DNA of 41,498 bases, from assembly GCA_017305925.1 (NCBI GenBank), contig JAFKJW010000092.1:1-41498 (forward strand), given 5' to 3'. The stretch comes from Hyphomicrobiales bacterium (lineage in GTDB: Bacteria; Pseudomonadota; Alphaproteobacteria; Rhizobiales; Rhizobiaceae). Below, in pieces: positions 26,899-36,744 of the stretch; position 1 is the stretch's first letter; each line of letters starts with the position of its first letter. The notes under the pieces are model-generated. The model worked only from the letters and a program-made list of their open reading frames with translations. It did not search any database and was not told the origin of the DNA. A program made the translations under genes and the position numbers.

Positions 26899-27230
26899 CG
26901 GGCCAATCCATGGCTGTGCGCCCCGGCAATGGAGGGCGCGCGGACGGGCCGCGGCGAGTCACCTCGACGGAAGCGCTGGAAATTCTATTTTCGGGGAACG
27001 GGATTCGATCCTGGCGCCGCTCTTGCCATCGCAGGTAGAGGCGCCAGGCGATCAGCCTGTTTGAAGGCCGCCTTTGCAGATCGTGCAGGACAGTCGCATG
27101 GAGACTGTCTCGGCCAAGGCGCCCGAAATGTCAAATCGCCGCGGCCGGCATCGAATGCCCGGCGGGTGCGAGACCGTGGCGGCTTGTCCTTACGCCACGC
27201 GGCGTTCCGGAAGCGAGCGACGAACCGGCG
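26899..27230. other. Non-coding stretch
   Basis: No gene supported. It contains one hairpin, CTGGCGCC / GGCGCCAG (about 27015-27052), with a 21-base loop. Translations in all frames are low-complexity. Confidence 0.4.
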
Positions 27231-27383
27231 TCAGCCGAAGAGCAGCTTGGCGCCCGCGAGCACGACGGCGGAAAAGACGATCAGAGCGATCCAGCCGAAC
27301 AGGGCCTCTCTCTTGCCGGCCCGGATTTCCTCCGGCGTCCTGTGGTCCCGCGTGAACAGGTATTCGTGGTGGGTATATCGCAT
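27231..27383 (-). CDS. Small single-pass membrane protein (50 residues)
   Basis: It starts MRYTHHEYLFTRDHRTPEEI, has a charged stretch RAGKREALFG, then one clear membrane helix (WIALIVFSAVVLAGAKLLF) and the stop. AAGG lies seven bases before the ATG. The amphipathic-then-hydrophobic layout is that of a short tail-anchored or single-span inner-membrane protein with its N-terminus in the cytoplasm. No family recognised. It falls below the length usually considered for gene calling and is easily missed. Confidence 0.7.
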   Translation of the reverse strand: MRYTHHEYLFTRDHRTPEEIRAGKREALFGWIALIVFSAVVLAGAKLLFG

Positions 27384-27599
27384 CGAATCGCCTTGGTGCG
27401 TGCTTCCTCAAGGGTCGGACCGGCACTTTGCGAGCCGATGTCCTGCTCCGGACAGATAAAACCGCCCGTTTGCCGGTCTGCCATAGAGACAGGAAGAAAA
27501 CCACAGACGGCGAGCCCCGGCAAGCGGCGCTGGAGCGAGCTTGCATCCCGGCGGCAATGCCCGCCTGATATGCCGGCCCTCAGGAGCGGAGAAAAGCGG

Positions 27600-27962
27600 T
27601 CATTCCGAGGGCACCGGACAGGCCAGATCGCCTTCCTCGCAGTCGAGATAGGCCTTCAGCTGATCATCCCGCTCGGAAGTCAGCGCGGCCTTGCATGTGG
27701 CGACAACCATCGGCGCGACGCTGCCGCCGTCCGCACCGCCGGACTGGAAATCACATTCGGCGTCGCGAAACGAGATCCAGGACCGTTGCGCCTGAACCAG
27801 GCGCGCCTTTGCGTCCGGATCGTCCGCGAGGCGACGCTCGATCTGCCTGAAGGTCTCGTTCAGCGCCTTGTCCGCCTTCCGAAAGTCCGCCGCCGGGTCG
27901 TCGGACGCATGGGCGGCGACAAGCCCTGCCAAAACAGTCACAAGAGCGATGAACGGGCGCAT
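27600..27962 (-). CDS. LprI-like lysozyme-inhibitor family protein (DUF1311)
   Basis: A 120-residue exported protein. The signal peptide is MRPFIALVTVLAGLVAAHA, cleaved before SDDPA. The mature part has the DUF1311 pattern: LNETFRQIERRL, then LVQAQRSWISFRDAEC, a second Cys in VATCKAAL and two more near the end (LDCEEGDLAC), giving two likely disulfides. The family takes its name from Mycobacterium LprI, a lysozyme inhibitor; for most proteobacterial members the role in the periplasm is unproven. It is a single gene, divergent from aroQ. Confidence 0.85.
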   Translation of the reverse strand: MRPFIALVTVLAGLVAAHASDDPAADFRKADKALNETFRQIERRLADDPDAKARLVQAQRSWISFRDAECDFQSGGADGGSVAPMVVATCKAALTSERDDQLKAYLDCEEGDLACPVPSE

Positions 27963-28113
27963 GATCCGATTCCCGGAGAGGCGGTTTCAGAGAACCACAC
28001 CTGGCGCCTACCGGCAAGCAGCCTCGAGGAGCAGCAGGGCGCTGCTTCCTCCGGTGGCCCTCCGGTTGCGGTCCTTTCAAGCTGTTGACATCGAAAGAAC
28101 CCACTTGCGCTCT

Positions 28114-28141
28114 TTGCGCGGCCCATTATGGCGACTATAGA
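28114..28141 (+). promoter_or_regulatory. Promoter of the aroQ-accB-accC operon
   Basis: TTGCGC (28114-28119), a 16-base spacer and TATAGA (28136-28141). The predicted start near 28148 gives a leader of about 26 bases. A TTGACA at 28085 lies too far upstream to pair with this -10. Confidence 0.5.
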
Positions 28142-28173
28142 GGGGCCGCGCCGTCAGGCGCCGAAGGGAAACC

Positions 28174-28611
28174 ATGGGCAAAACGGTCTTCGTCCTCAAC
28201 GGACCAAACCTGAACACGCTCGGCAAACGCGAACCGGCCATCTACGGCGGCAAGAATCTTGCCGCGATCGAGGCCGACTGCCACGAAACGGCCGCCGAAC
28301 TCGGCCTGTCCATCGATTTCCGCCAGTCGAACCACGAGGGCTATCTCGTCGACTGGATCCAGGAGGCGGGCGATCGCGCCGCGGCGATCGTCATCAACCC
28401 CGGCGCCTACGGCCATACCTCCATCGCCCTGCACGACGCGATCCGCTCGGTGGCTCCGCTGCCCGCGATCGAGGTGCATCTTTCGAACATCCACGCGCGC
28501 GAGCCGTTCCGGCACCACACGATGACCTCGCCGGTCGTCACGGGCGTCATCTGCGGCCTGGGGCCGCTCGGCTACACGCTGGCGCTCAGGGCGCTGGCGG
28601 CGCGCATCTGA
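28174..28611 (+). CDS. aroQ: Type II 3-dehydroquinate dehydratase
   Basis: A 145-residue enzyme converting 3-dehydroquinate to 3-dehydroshikimate in the shikimate pathway. The signature is complete: VLNGPNLNTLGKREPAIYG with the active-site Tyr, RQSNHEG with the flexible-loop Arg upstream, NPGAYGHTS, EVHLSNIHAREPFRHHT with the catalytic His, and the C-terminal GVICGLGPLGYTLAL. It works as a dodecamer. It leads the aroQ-accB-accC group, 21 bases before accB, the usual rhizobial order. Confidence 0.97.
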   Translation: MGKTVFVLNGPNLNTLGKREPAIYGGKNLAAIEADCHETAAELGLSIDFRQSNHEGYLVDWIQEAGDRAAAIVINPGAYGHTSIALHDAIRSVAPLPAIEVHLSNIHAREPFRHHTMTSPVVTGVICGLGPLGYTLALRALAARI

Positions 28612-28632
28612 CCGGACAGAAAGGCTAGAACC

Positions 28633-29094
28633 ATGTCGACCAGGAAATCCGGCATCGACCAGCAGCTCATCCGCGATCTCGCGGAGATCCTGAACGACAC
28701 GCATCTCACCGAGATCGAGATCGAGCAGGACGACCTGCGGATCCGCGTGTCGCGCCAGACCGGTGCCGTGCAGGCGGTGGCGGCCGCGCCGCTGCCGGTC
28801 GCCGCACCGGCGGCGCCGGCTTCCGCGATCTCCGCCGCCCCGGCGCCGGCAGACTCAGCCAGGAACGCGGTTCCCTCGCCGATGGTCGGCACGGCCTATC
28901 GCTCCCCTTCGCCCGACGCGCAGCCCTTCATCGAGCTCGGCCAGAAGGTGCGCGAGGGCCAGACGCTGCTCATCATCGAGGCGATGAAGACGATGAACCA
29001 GATCCCCTCGCCGCGCGCCGGCACGGTGACGGCGATCCTGTTCGAGGACGCGCAGCCGGTCGAATACGGCGAGCCGCTGGTGGTGATCGAGTAG
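28633..29094 (+). CDS. accB: Acetyl-CoA carboxylase biotin carboxyl carrier protein
   Basis: A 153-residue carrier. The N-terminal dimerisation part ([19 protein letters not shown]) is followed by an Ala/Pro-rich flexible linker (about residues 45-80) and the C-terminal biotinyl domain. The biotinylated lysine is in [11 protein letters not shown] (about Lys119); the motif has Thr where Met is usual (EAMKMMN), a tolerated variation. It carries the carboxyl group between AccC and the carboxyltransferase in the first step of fatty acid synthesis. AccC follows after six bases. Confidence 0.96.
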   Translation: MSTRKSGIDQQLIRDLAEILNDTHLTEIEIEQDDLRIRVSRQTGAVQAVAAAPLPVAAPAAPASAISAAPAPADSARNAVPSPMVGTAYRSPSPDAQPFIELGQKVREGQTLLIIEAMKTMNQIPSPRAGTVTAILFEDAQPVEYGEPLVVIE

Positions 29095-29100
29095 CCGGGG

Positions 29101-30444
29101 ATGTTCCAGAAGATCCTCATAGCCAACCGCGGCGAGATCGCGCTGCGCATCCTGCGCGCCGCCAAGGAGCTCGGCATCCGCACCGTCGTGGTGCATTCCA
29201 CGGCGGACGCCGATGCCATGCATGTGCGGCTCGCCGACGAGAGCGTGTGCATCGGCCCGCCGGCCTCGCGCGAAAGCTACCTCAACATCCACCAGATCGT
29301 CGCCGCCTGCGAGATCACCGGCGCGGACGCCGTGCATCCCGGCTACGGCTTCCTGTCGGAGAACGCCCGGTTCGCGGACATACTGGCCGCGCACAACATC
29401 ACCTTCATCGGCCCGTCCGGCGACCACATCCGCATCATGGGCGACAAGATCGAGGCGAAGCGCACCGCCAGGCGGCTCGGCATCCCGTGCGTGCCGGGTT
29501 CGGACGGCGCCATCTCCGACCCCGCCGAGGCGAAGCGCGTCGCCGCCGAGATCGGCTATCCCGTCATCATCAAGGCCTCCGCCGGCGGCGGCGGACGCGG
29601 CATGAAGGTGGCGCGCAGCGAAGCCGACCTGGAGATCGCGCTCGCCACGGCGCGCACCGAGGCCGGTGCGGCGTTCGGTGACGATTCCGTCTATATCGAG
29701 AAATACCTCGAAAAGCCGCGCCACATCGAATTGCAGGTGTTCGGCGACGGCAACGGCGGGGGCATCCATCTCGGCGAGCGCGACTGTTCCTTGCAGCGGC
29801 GGCATCAGAAGGTCTGGGAAGAAGCCAACTCGCCCGCCCTCAATGCGGAGGAGCGGATGAGGATCGGCAGGATCTGCGCCGACGCCGTCGCGGAGCTCGG
29901 CTATTCAGGGGCCGGGACGATCGAGTTCCTCTACGAGGACGGTGAATTCTATTTCATCGAGATGAACACGCGCCTCCAGGTCGAGCATCCCGTGACCGAG
30001 GCGATCACCGGCATCGACCTCGTGCACGAGCAGATCCGCGTCGCCTCGGGCGGCGGCCTGTCGACGCGACAGGAAGAGGTGCGCTTCCAGGGCCACGCCA
30101 TCGAATGCCGCATCAATGCCGAGGATCCGAGGACATTCACGCCTTCGCCCGGCACGATCACGCATTTCCACACGCCGGGCGGGCTCGGCATCCGCGTCGA
30201 TTCCGGCGTCTATTCCGGCTACCGGATCCCGCCCTATTACGACAGCCTGATCGGCAAGCTGATCGTGCATGGGCGCAACCGGGTCGAGTGCATGATGCGG
30301 CTGCGCCGGGCACTCGACGAATTCGTGGTCGACGGCATCAAGACGACGCTGCCGCTGTTCCGCGACCTGGTGGGCAATCCCGACATCGCCAATGGCGACT
30401 ATGACATTCACTGGCTGGAAAAGCATCTCGCGGAGCCGGCGTAG
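29101..30444 (+). CDS. accC: Acetyl-CoA carboxylase biotin carboxylase subunit
   Basis: A 447-residue ATP-grasp enzyme that carboxylates biotin on AccB with ATP and bicarbonate. Visible are the N-terminal [35 protein letters not shown], the glycine-rich ATP loop [51 protein letters not shown], and the catalytic [16 protein letters not shown]. The length is normal. It is translationally close to accB (six-base gap) in the same operon. Confidence 0.97.
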   Translation: MFQKILIANRGEIALRILRAAKELGIRTVVVHSTADADAMHVRLADESVCIGPPASRESYLNIHQIVAACEITGADAVHPGYGFLSENARFADILAAHNITFIGPSGDHIRIMGDKIEAKRTARRLGIPCVPGSDGAISDPAEAKRVAAEIGYPVIIKASAGGGGRGMKVARSEADLEIALATARTEAGAAFGDDSVYIEKYLEKPRHIELQVFGDGNGGGIHLGERDCSLQRRHQKVWEEANSPALNAEERMRIGRICADAVAELGYSGAGTIEFLYEDGEFYFIEMNTRLQVEHPVTEAITGIDLVHEQIRVASGGGLSTRQEEVRFQGHAIECRINAEDPRTFTPSPGTITHFHTPGGLGIRVDSGVYSGYRIPPYYDSLIGKLIVHGRNRVECMMRLRRALDEFVVDGIKTTLPLFRDLVGNPDIANGDYDIHWLEKHLAEPA

Positions 30445-30486
30445 CGGCGCGCCGACGCCGCGCTCCCGCACCGGGAGCACCCCGCC

Positions 30487-31098
30487 GTGAGCCGCCCTCG
30501 CGCGCCCGGCCAGCGCATCCCGCCCGACCTCCTGCTGAAGGCCTATGCGTCCGGCGTCTTTCCGATGGCCGAGAGCGCCGACGACCCGGAAGTCTTCTGG
30601 GTGCGCCCGGAAACGCGCGGCATCCTGCCGCTCGACGGCTTCCACGCCTCGCGCAGCCTGCGCAAGGCGGTCAGGCAGCGGAAATTCGACATCCGCTACG
30701 ACCATGATTTCGACGCGGTGGTCGACGGCTGCGCGGAAAGCCGAGAAGGGCGCGAAAGCACCTGGATCAACGATCCCATCCGTGAAGCCTATGGCGAGCT
30801 GTTCCGCCGCGGCCACTGCCATACCGTCGAGGCGTGGCGCGACGGCCGACTGGCCGGCGGGCTCTACGGCATTTCGCTCGGCCGCGCCTTCTTCGGTGAA
30901 AGCATGTTCTCGCGCGAGCGGGACGCCTCGAAAGTCTGCCTCGTGCATCTGGTGGAGCGGCTGGTCGAGCGTGGCTTCGTGCTGCTGGACACCCAGTTCA
31001 CGACCGAGCACCTCAGGACGTTCGGCGCTGTCGACGTACCGCGCAAGCGCTACGAGCGGCTGCTGGACGAGGCATTGCAAGGCACCGCCGAGTTCTGA
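30487..31098 (+). CDS. aat: Leucyl/phenylalanyl-tRNA--protein transferase
   Basis: A 203-residue enzyme that adds Leu or Phe to proteins with N-terminal Lys or Arg, marking them for ClpAP through ClpS (N-end rule). Family landmarks are [93 protein letters not shown] and [16 protein letters not shown]. It starts with GTG at 30487. The 42-base gap after accC contains two small hairpins (GCGGCG/CGCCGC and GCTCCC/GGGAGC), possibly lowering read-through. The aat position after accC is conserved in rhizobia. Confidence 0.95.
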   Translation: MSRPRAPGQRIPPDLLLKAYASGVFPMAESADDPEVFWVRPETRGILPLDGFHASRSLRKAVRQRKFDIRYDHDFDAVVDGCAESREGRESTWINDPIREAYGELFRRGHCHTVEAWRDGRLAGGLYGISLGRAFFGESMFSRERDASKVCLVHLVERLVERGFVLLDTQFTTEHLRTFGAVDVPRKRYERLLDEALQGTAEF

Positions 31099-31202
31099 GG
31101 CTCCTGCCGACGAAACGCCTGCGCCGCACCGCGGCACGCTTGCCCGGGAACCAGAAGGCGCTGCCGGCATTTCTCCAGACGATTCACGCTGGAGTGCGCG
31201 AG

Positions 31203-31439
31203 ATGGTCACGTTCCGGGAAATGGAAGTTCAGCGGGTCGCTGAGGATCGCTCCCTCACGAGGGAGCAGAAGATCAAGAGGCTCCTGGAGCTCGAATCCGA
31301 AGCGCGCGGCCTGCAAAGGGCGGCCTCCGAAAGCCCGATGAACGCCGATGACGGCTGGGAGGCCGATCTGCGCAGCATCCGCCTGGAGCTCGACAAGCTC
31401 GGTTGGGAGGAACCCAGGAAGGGCGCGGCCACCCTCTGA
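31203..31439 (+). CDS. Hypothetical 78-residue helical protein
   Basis: It starts MVTFREMEVQRVAEDRSLTREQ and is followed by charged helical sequence (IKRLLELESEARGLQRAASE) and a C-terminal segment with two Trp. GGAG eight bases before the ATG at 31203 supports this start; a longer frame from a TTG at 31140 is possible. Probably a small cytoplasmic coiled-coil-like protein; family not recognised. It lies between aat and the iron-permease-like gene on the same strand. Confidence 0.65.
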   Translation: MVTFREMEVQRVAEDRSLTREQKIKRLLELESEARGLQRAASESPMNADDGWEADLRSIRLELDKLGWEEPRKGAATL

Positions 31440-31480
31440 AGCGGCAAGCCGCATTTTCCTCTCACGGGAGCGCGCAGGAT

Positions 31481-31906
31481 TTGGAAAAGTACTTCACCGC
31501 AATCGCCAACAAAGTGGCTTATCTTGCCGGCAAGCCAGTGACCTTTCTCGCCTGCCTTGCGCTGATCATCATCTGGGGGGTGTCGGGGCCCGTCTTCGGC
31601 TATTCGGACACCTGGCAGCTCATCATCAACACCGGTACGACGATCGTGACGTTTCTCATGGTGTTCCTGATTCAGAACACGCAGAACCGCGACGGCGCCG
31701 CCATGCAGGCCAAGCTGGACGAGCTGATCCGCATCTCGGAGGCCAAGAACGAGTTCATCGGCATAGAACACCTGACGGAGGCGGAGGTCGAGGAATTCCG
31801 CTCGAAATGCGAAGCTGCGGCCAAGAAGGCCAGTCGCGAGATTGCGAAAGCCGAAGCGGACGCTGCCGCGCCGCTCGGCGGCCCGGACGCGCAGGCGGCC
31901 GCCTGA
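31481..31906 (+). CDS. Low-affinity iron permease family protein
   Basis: A 141-residue membrane protein. The core KVAYLAGKPVTFLACLALIIIWGVSGPVFGYSDTWQLIINTGTTIVTFLMVFLIQNTQNRD, with two membrane helices, is diagnostic for the family (Pfam low-affinity iron permease). It is followed by LDELIRISEAKNEFIGIEHLTEAEV and an Ala-rich tail. The best start is TTG at 31481 (LEKYFTAIANK), with GGAG about ten bases upstream. The family is named after yeast Fet4, but the bacterial proteins are short and their transport function is unproven. Confidence 0.82.
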   Translation: MEKYFTAIANKVAYLAGKPVTFLACLALIIIWGVSGPVFGYSDTWQLIINTGTTIVTFLMVFLIQNTQNRDGAAMQAKLDELIRISEAKNEFIGIEHLTEAEVEEFRSKCEAAAKKASREIAKAEADAAAPLGGPDAQAAA

Positions 31907-32043
31907 CGTGGCGAGTTGGGCAACCCGAAGCCCGCTTCGGCGTTCCCAGCCCCTTCTCTTCCGATCCGCCCTTGATCCGAAGGCCCGCCGGTGTCACATG
32001 AAGCAGGCGGCCGCAGCCGCGCCGCTTTTTTCTGGACTGATCG

Positions 32044-32871
32044 ATGGTCACTTATCTGGACGCCGCCGTGGCGCCCCTGCGCAACACAGGGCAAATCCGC
32101 CTCTACGGGGAAGAGGCATTCGAGGGCATGCGCAAGGCCTGCCGGCTCACGGCCCGCTGCCTCGACGAACTGGTGCCGATGGTGAAGCCGGGCCTGCCCA
32201 CGGAGGCGATCGACCGTTTCGTCCTCGAATACGGCATGGATCACGGCGCCTTGCCCGCCACGCTCAACTACCGCGGCTACACGAAGTCTTCCTGCACCTC
32301 GATCAACCATGTCGTCTGCCACGGCATTCCCGACGCCAAGCCGCTGCGCGAGGGCGACATCGTCAATATCGACGTGACCTATATTCTCGACGGCTGGCAC
32401 GGCGATTCGAGCCGCATGTATCCGGTCGGCCAGATCAAGCGGGCTGCGGAGCGGCTGCTGGAGGTCACGCATGAATGCCTCATGCGCGGGATCGCGGCGA
32501 TCAAGCCGGGTTTGCGCACCGGCGTGATCGGCGCCGCCATCCAGGCCCATGCGGAAGGCGAGCGGTGCTCGGTCGTGCGCGACTTCTGCGGACACGGCGT
32601 CGGGCTGCTGTTCCACGACGCGCCCAACATCCTGCACTACGGCACGGCCTCGGAGGGCGTCGAGATGCGCCCCGGCATGATCTTCACGGTCGAGCCGATG
32701 ATCAATCTCGGCCGCCCGCATGTGAAGGTTCTTTCCGACGGCTGGACGGCGGTGACGCGCGACCGCTCGCTCTCCGCGCAGTACGAGCATACCGTCGGCG
32801 TGACCGAGACCGGCTGCGAGATCTTCACGCTGTCGCCGGCGGGACTCGACCGGCCCGGCCTGCCGTCGTAG
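32044..32871 (+). CDS. map: Type I methionine aminopeptidase
   Basis: A 275-residue metalloprotease that removes the initiator methionine. The metal ligands can be seen: Asp in [20 protein letters not shown], His in [14 protein letters not shown], Glu in MIFTVEPMI and Glu in [32 protein letters not shown] is the typical substrate-pocket segment. The length is normal. It precedes radC by 49 bases, a conserved pairing in Rhizobiales. Confidence 0.97.
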   Translation: MVTYLDAAVAPLRNTGQIRLYGEEAFEGMRKACRLTARCLDELVPMVKPGLPTEAIDRFVLEYGMDHGALPATLNYRGYTKSSCTSINHVVCHGIPDAKPLREGDIVNIDVTYILDGWHGDSSRMYPVGQIKRAAERLLEVTHECLMRGIAAIKPGLRTGVIGAAIQAHAEGERCSVVRDFCGHGVGLLFHDAPNILHYGTASEGVEMRPGMIFTVEPMINLGRPHVKVLSDGWTAVTRDRSLSAQYEHTVGVTETGCEIFTLSPAGLDRPGLPS

Positions 32872-32920
32872 CGTGCGCGGTACGGCCGGGCATGTCCGCC
32901 CGGCATGGGACGCAACGCAC

Positions 32921-33676
32921 ATGGACCGTTCCGACGACGCGGATGAGGCAAGCCTCCTTGCCGAGGGCGCAAGGCCGTTCGCCGCGCGCCGCCCCAAATC
33001 CGAAAAGCCGCATTATGCCGGCCACCGCGACCGGTTGCGCGAGCGCTTCGCGCAGGGCGGGCCCGATACGCTGGCGGATTACGAGCTCCTCGAGCTCCTG
33101 CTCTTCCGCTCCATTCCGCGCGCCGACACGAAACCGCTCGCCAAGGCGCTGCTCGCCCGTTTCGGCTCTCTGCCGGAAGTGCTCGGCGCGCCGGCAGGGC
33201 TGCTTTGCGAGGTGAAGGGCGTGGGCGAGAGTGTGGCCCTCGACCTCAAGATCGTGGCAGCTGCCATGCAGCGCACGCTGAAGAGCGAGATCCGCGGCCG
33301 CGAGATCCTGTCCTCCTGGACGCAGGTGCTCGACTACTGCAAGGCCGTCATGGCCTATGAGGACCGCGAGCAGTTCCGCATCCTCTTTCTCGACAAGAAG
33401 AACGCGCTCATCGCCGACGAAGTCCAGAACATCGGGACGGTCGATCACACCATGGCCTATCCGCGCGAAGTGCTGCGGCGGGCGCTGGCGCTTTCGGCCA
33501 CCGCGGTCATCCTGCTGCACAACCATCCTTCCGGCGATCCCACGCCCTCACGCGCGGACATCGAGATGACCAAGCAGATCATCGAGGCACTGAAGCCGTC
33601 GGGCATCGTCGTCCACGACCATGTCATCGTCGGCAAGAAGGGCTTTGCCAGCATGAAGGGCATGCTGCTGATCTGA
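32921..33676 (+). CDS. radC: RadC family JAB-domain protein
   Basis: A 251-residue protein. The N-terminal region ([17 protein letters not shown], then [34 protein letters not shown]) and the helix-hairpin-helix [13 protein letters not shown] are followed by the C-terminal JAMM metalloprotease-like domain. The JAMM motif is [20 protein letters not shown]. Despite the historical name, a DNA repair role is doubtful; the biochemical function is unknown. I chose ATG 32921 ([10 protein letters not shown]); a GTG at 32873 would add 16 residues. Confidence 0.9.
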   Translation: MDRSDDADEASLLAEGARPFAARRPKSEKPHYAGHRDRLRERFAQGGPDTLADYELLELLLFRSIPRADTKPLAKALLARFGSLPEVLGAPAGLLCEVKGVGESVALDLKIVAAAMQRTLKSEIRGREILSSWTQVLDYCKAVMAYEDREQFRILFLDKKNALIADEVQNIGTVDHTMAYPREVLRRALALSATAVILLHNHPSGDPTPSRADIEMTKQIIEALKPSGIVVHDHVIVGKKGFASMKGMLLI

Positions 33677-33710
33677 CGTCCGCCCCCGGCAATTTCTCTC
33701 CGGAAAAGAA

Positions 33711-33733
33711 AAAGCCGCCCGGAGGCGGCTTTT
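33711..33733. terminator. Bidirectional terminator between radC and tig
   Basis: Stem AAAGCCGCC / GGCGGCTTT with loop CGGA. On the minus strand it is followed by TTCTTTT, and on the plus strand preceded by A-rich and followed by TTCG sequence. It lies between two convergent genes. Confidence 0.85.
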
Positions 33734-33755
33734 CGCGAATGCGGGCTGCCGAATC

Positions 33756-35252
33756 CTATTCGGCATCGTCCTTGGCGGCGGCCTTTTTCTTCGGCGCGGC
33801 CTTCTTCTTCGGCTCGTCGGTCGCGGCCGCCTCGTCTGATCCGGCGGCAGCCTCCTTCTTCGCAGCGGCTTTCTTCGCCGTCTTCTTGGCGGGCTTGGCG
33901 TCCGTCTCCTCGGCGTCGTCGGCCAGCAGCTCCTCGCGGCTCACCTTCTGGTCCGTGACGTCGATCTGGCCGAGAAGGTGGTCGACGACCTTCTCCTCGA
34001 AGATCGGGGCGCGGATCGAGGCAAGCTGCTGCGGGTTGGAGCGGTAGAACTCGAAAACCTGCTGCTGCTGGTTGGCCGGGAAGCGGCGCACCATGTCGAA
34101 GAGGCCGCGCTGCATCTCCTCGTCGGAGACCTGCACGCCGGCCTTCTCGCCGATCTCGGCCAGCACGAGGCCGAGACGGACACGGCGCTCGGCCAGCCGC
34201 TGGTATTCGGCGCGCGCTTCCTCCTCGGTCGTGTCCTCGTCCTCGAACGTATGGCCGGCCGCCTGAAGGTCGCGGTTCACCTGCGCCCAGATGTTGTTGA
34301 ACTCGGCCTCGACCAGCTTCGACGGGGTCTCGAAGGCGTAGCTGGAATCCAGCGCGTCGAGGAGCTGGCGCTTCACCTTCTGGCGCGTCATCTGGCCGTA
34401 CTGGCTCTCGATCTGGCCGCGGATGATCTCGCGCAGCTTGTCGGCCGAGTCCAGGCCGAGCTTCTTGGCGACCTCGTCGTCGATCCCGGTGCCGTCCGGC
34501 CTGGCGACGTCCTTCACCTTGACGTCGCAGGTCGCTTCCTTGCCGGCCAGATGCGCCGCCTGGTAATTCTCCGGGAACGTCACGGTGATGGTCTTCTCGT
34601 CGCCGGCCTTGACGCCGACGAGCTGGTCCTCGAAGCCGGGGATGAACTGGCCGGAGCCGAGAACGAGGCCGGAATCCTCGGCGGCGCCGCCCTCGAAGGG
34701 CTCGCCGTCGACCTTGCCCAGATAGTCGATCGTCACCTTGTCCCAGAGCTCGGCCTTGCTCTTCGTGCTCTCGTAGTCACGGGCGTCCGCCGTCACCTTG
34801 CGGATCTGCTCCTCGATGTCGGCTTCCGGCACGTCATAGATCTGACGCGTCACCTTGATGCCCGAAAAGTCCTTGATCTCGATCGGCGGCAGGACCTCGT
34901 AGTTGAGCTGGAACTCGAAATCGGCGCCGCCGGCCAGGACCTTCTCGGCCTCCTTCTCGTCCTCGGTCATGGTGACCTCGGGCTGCATGGCGGGCTTCTC
35001 GCCACGCTCGGTCAGGATGTCGCGCGTCGAGTTCGACAGGATCTCGTTGACCACCTCGGCCATGAACGACTTGCCGTAGACCTTGCGCAGATGCTGCACC
35101 GGCACCTTGCCGGGGCGGAAACCGTTGAGGCGCACGCGATCCTTGGCATCGCCGAGGCGCTTCATCATGCGCTCTTCCATGTCGCTGGCGGGCACGATGA
35201 CCTTGATCTCGCGCTTGAGGCCGGAATTCAGCGTTTCGGTGACCTGCATCAT
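33756..35252 (-). CDS. tig: Trigger factor (ribosome-associated chaperone, PPIase)
   Basis: About 498 residues. The ribosome-binding N-domain contains the GFRPGKVP signature ([22 protein letters not shown]). The FKBP-type PPIase domain ([20 protein letters not shown], and [15 protein letters not shown]) and the C-terminal helical chaperone domain follow. The protein ends in an extra Ala/Lys-rich tail of about 50 residues ([19 protein letters not shown]), common in rhizobial trigger factors. It starts at ATG 35252 or the next ATG 35249, with AAGG just upstream. Frames extending to 35414 are not supported. It binds nascent chains at the ribosome exit. Confidence 0.96.
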   Translation of the reverse strand: MMQVTETLNSGLKREIKVIVPASDMEERMMKRLGDAKDRVRLNGFRPGKVPVQHLRKVYGKSFMAEVVNEILSNSTRDILTERGEKPAMQPEVTMTEDEKEAEKVLAGGADFEFQLNYEVLPPIEIKDFSGIKVTRQIYDVPEADIEEQIRKVTADARDYESTKSKAELWDKVTIDYLGKVDGEPFEGGAAEDSGLVLGSGQFIPGFEDQLVGVKAGDEKTITVTFPENYQAAHLAGKEATCDVKVKDVARPDGTGIDDEVAKKLGLDSADKLREIIRGQIESQYGQMTRQKVKRQLLDALDSSYAFETPSKLVEAEFNNIWAQVNRDLQAAGHTFEDEDTTEEEARAEYQRLAERRVRLGLVLAEIGEKAGVQVSDEEMQRGLFDMVRRFPANQQQQVFEFYRSNPQQLASIRAPIFEEKVVDHLLGQIDVTDQKVSREELLADDAEETDAKPAKKTAKKAAAKKEAAAGSDEAAATDEPKKKAAPKKKAAAKDDAE

Positions 35253-35500
35253 AGTACCTTCTTGTTGGCGAATCCGCCGGCTCGGCGGTCCTGCCGCGTC
35301 AGCCTGCCGGATTGCATGCCGGGAGTGCCATCTATCGCCGCGACTGTGGCGGGACTCCGGCGCCAGCGCCCGAAATCCGCCTCCATTCGCTGCTTCCACA
35401 CATGAGAAAGCCAAGGAAATTCCTTGAAAATCCTCATTTTTTCAATTCTTGCGAGAGCAGCTTCCCAGCCATCGGCCATATTTGGCAGGCCTTTTGTCAT
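35249..35500 (-). CDS. Possible upstream ORF overlapping the tig start (doubtful)
   Basis: A frame of up to 83 codons (an inner ATG gives [21 protein letters not shown]) ends with a TGA that overlaps the tig ATG. Its first half looks like a genuine amphipathic protein, but third-position base use is much more AT-rich than in neighbouring genes, and it occupies the tig promoter/leader region. Either a coupled leader ORF or chance. Confidence 0.25.
   Translation of the reverse strand: MTKGLPNMADGWEAALARIEKMRIFKEFPWLSHVWKQRMEADFGRWRRSPATVAAIDGTPGMQSGRLTRQDRRAGGFANKKVL
35412..35426. promoter_or_regulatory. Palindrome upstream of tig
   Basis: CAAGGAA-A-TTCCTTG is a perfect 15-base palindrome in the AT-rich stretch 160 bases before the tig start. 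It may be an operator or hairpin in the tig leader; the function is unknown. Confidence 0.35.
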
Positions 35501-35599
35501 ACGCCCGTGGGTTTTTCAACACAATTCGCCCGCCGCGCCGGCACGGCGGATCCGGGTCCGGCAGGCGCTGGCGCGGCGTCGCGGCCGCGGCCGACGCCC

Positions 35600-35627
35600 T
35601 TTACTGGGATGGCGGATGTGCTAAGGC
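35600..35627 (+). promoter_or_regulatory. Possible promoter of tRNA-Thr
   Basis: TTTACT (35600-35605), a 16-base spacer and TAAGGC (35622-35627), 38 bases before the tRNA. Only moderately close to consensus. Confidence 0.35.
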
Positions 35628-35665
35628 GACCGCGATTGCGTGGCACCTGCTGCGGGTGTCGCGAG

Positions 35666-35740
35666 GCCGGCTTAGCTCAGCGGTAGAGCAGCGGTTTTGT
35701 AAACCGAAGGTCGGGGGTTCAATCCCCTCAGCCGGCACCA
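35666..35740 (+). tRNA. tRNA-Thr (TGT)
   Basis: A 75-base gene with encoded CCA. The acceptor stem is GCCGGCT/AGCCGGC, the anticodon loop TTTGTAA gives TGT, and the T-arm is GGGGG/TTCAATC/CCCTC. The base of the anticodon stem has one G-A mismatch. No partial copy of this tRNA is seen in the window. Confidence 0.95.
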
Positions 35741-35873
35741 CCACCCCGAAAGCGCCGTCGGCCGGGATCTCCCGCCCTGCCTTTGGGTCTAGTGCGGCGC
35801 ACGCACAATCCGGCTTTGAGGGCGCGCTTGCGCATGCTAACCGGAAAGGCCGACATCTTCCGCCCGGGCACCC

Positions 35874-36644
35874 ATGGCCTCTCCCCCGAAAATCGCTTTC
35901 GTTTCCTCCGACGCCGACGACGCGCGGGCGGCGGCCGCGCGCCTCACGGCGCGCTATGGCCAGATGCCGGTCGAGGACGCCGAGGTGATCGTGGCGCTGG
36001 GCGGCGACGGCTTCCTGCTGCAGACGCTGCGCGAAACCATGGGCAGCGGCAAGCGCGTCTACGGCATGAACCGCGGCACGGTGGGCTTCCTGATGAACGA
36101 GTTCCGCGAGGACGGCCTCGTCGAGCGGCTGGAGCGTGCCGTGCCGGAGCGCATCCGCCCCCTCGAGATGCTCGCCACGACCGAGGAAGGCCACGCCTCC
36201 ACCGCGCTCGCCATCAACGAGGTGTCGATCTTCCGCCAGTCCTACCAGGCGGTGAAGGTGCGCATCACCGTCGACGGCAAGGTCCGGCTGGACGAATTGA
36301 TCTGCGACGGGCTCATGGTGGCGACGCCCGCCGGCTCCACCGCCTACAATTTCTCGGCGCAGGGGCCGATCCTGCCGCTGGACGCGCCCCTCCTCGCGCT
36401 GACGCCGGTCAGCCCCTTCCGCCCGCGCCGCTGGCGCGGCGCCCTCCTGTCGAACCGCGCGGTGGTGCGCTTCGACATGCTGGAACTGCCGAAGCGCCCG
36501 GTCAATGCGGTGGCCGACCACACCGAGATCAAGTCCGTGGCCTCGGTGACGATCCGTGAATCGCGCACGGCGCGCGCCACGCTGCTCTTCGACCCCTCGC
36601 ATTCCTGGGACGAACGCATCCTGACGGAGCAGTTCCGCTACTGA
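35874..36644 (+). CDS. nadK: NAD kinase
   Basis: A 256-residue enzyme phosphorylating NAD to NADP. The GGDG motif is in VIVALGGDGFLLQTLRE; the conserved substrate region NRGTVGFLMNEF and the second motif LICDGLMVATPAGSTAYNFSAQGPILP are present. The start ATG at 35874 has no good Shine-Dalgarno sequence. No in-frame alternative is better, since the family begins right here (PKIAFVSSDADDARAAAARL). It is a single gene between tRNA-Thr and the helicase. Confidence 0.96.
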   Translation: MASPPKIAFVSSDADDARAAAARLTARYGQMPVEDAEVIVALGGDGFLLQTLRETMGSGKRVYGMNRGTVGFLMNEFREDGLVERLERAVPERIRPLEMLATTEEGHASTALAINEVSIFRQSYQAVKVRITVDGKVRLDELICDGLMVATPAGSTAYNFSAQGPILPLDAPLLALTPVSPFRPRRWRGALLSNRAVVRFDMLELPKRPVNAVADHTEIKSVASVTIRESRTARATLLFDPSHSWDERILTEQFRY

Positions 36645-36744
36645 TGCCGGATGCCGTTAGGGCGGGGGCGACGATTTGCCCGTGCCGCGCGGCAACGAAA
36701 TTTACGAAAACGGCCGAAAACCCGCGCATTCACAAGCGTTTGTG

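Noticed and set aside
27281-27523. 80-codon minus-strand frame overlapping the 50-residue membrane protein
   Set aside because: The first 40 codons look mildly protein-like, but there is no ribosome binding site and the second half is a shadow of the better supported small gene.
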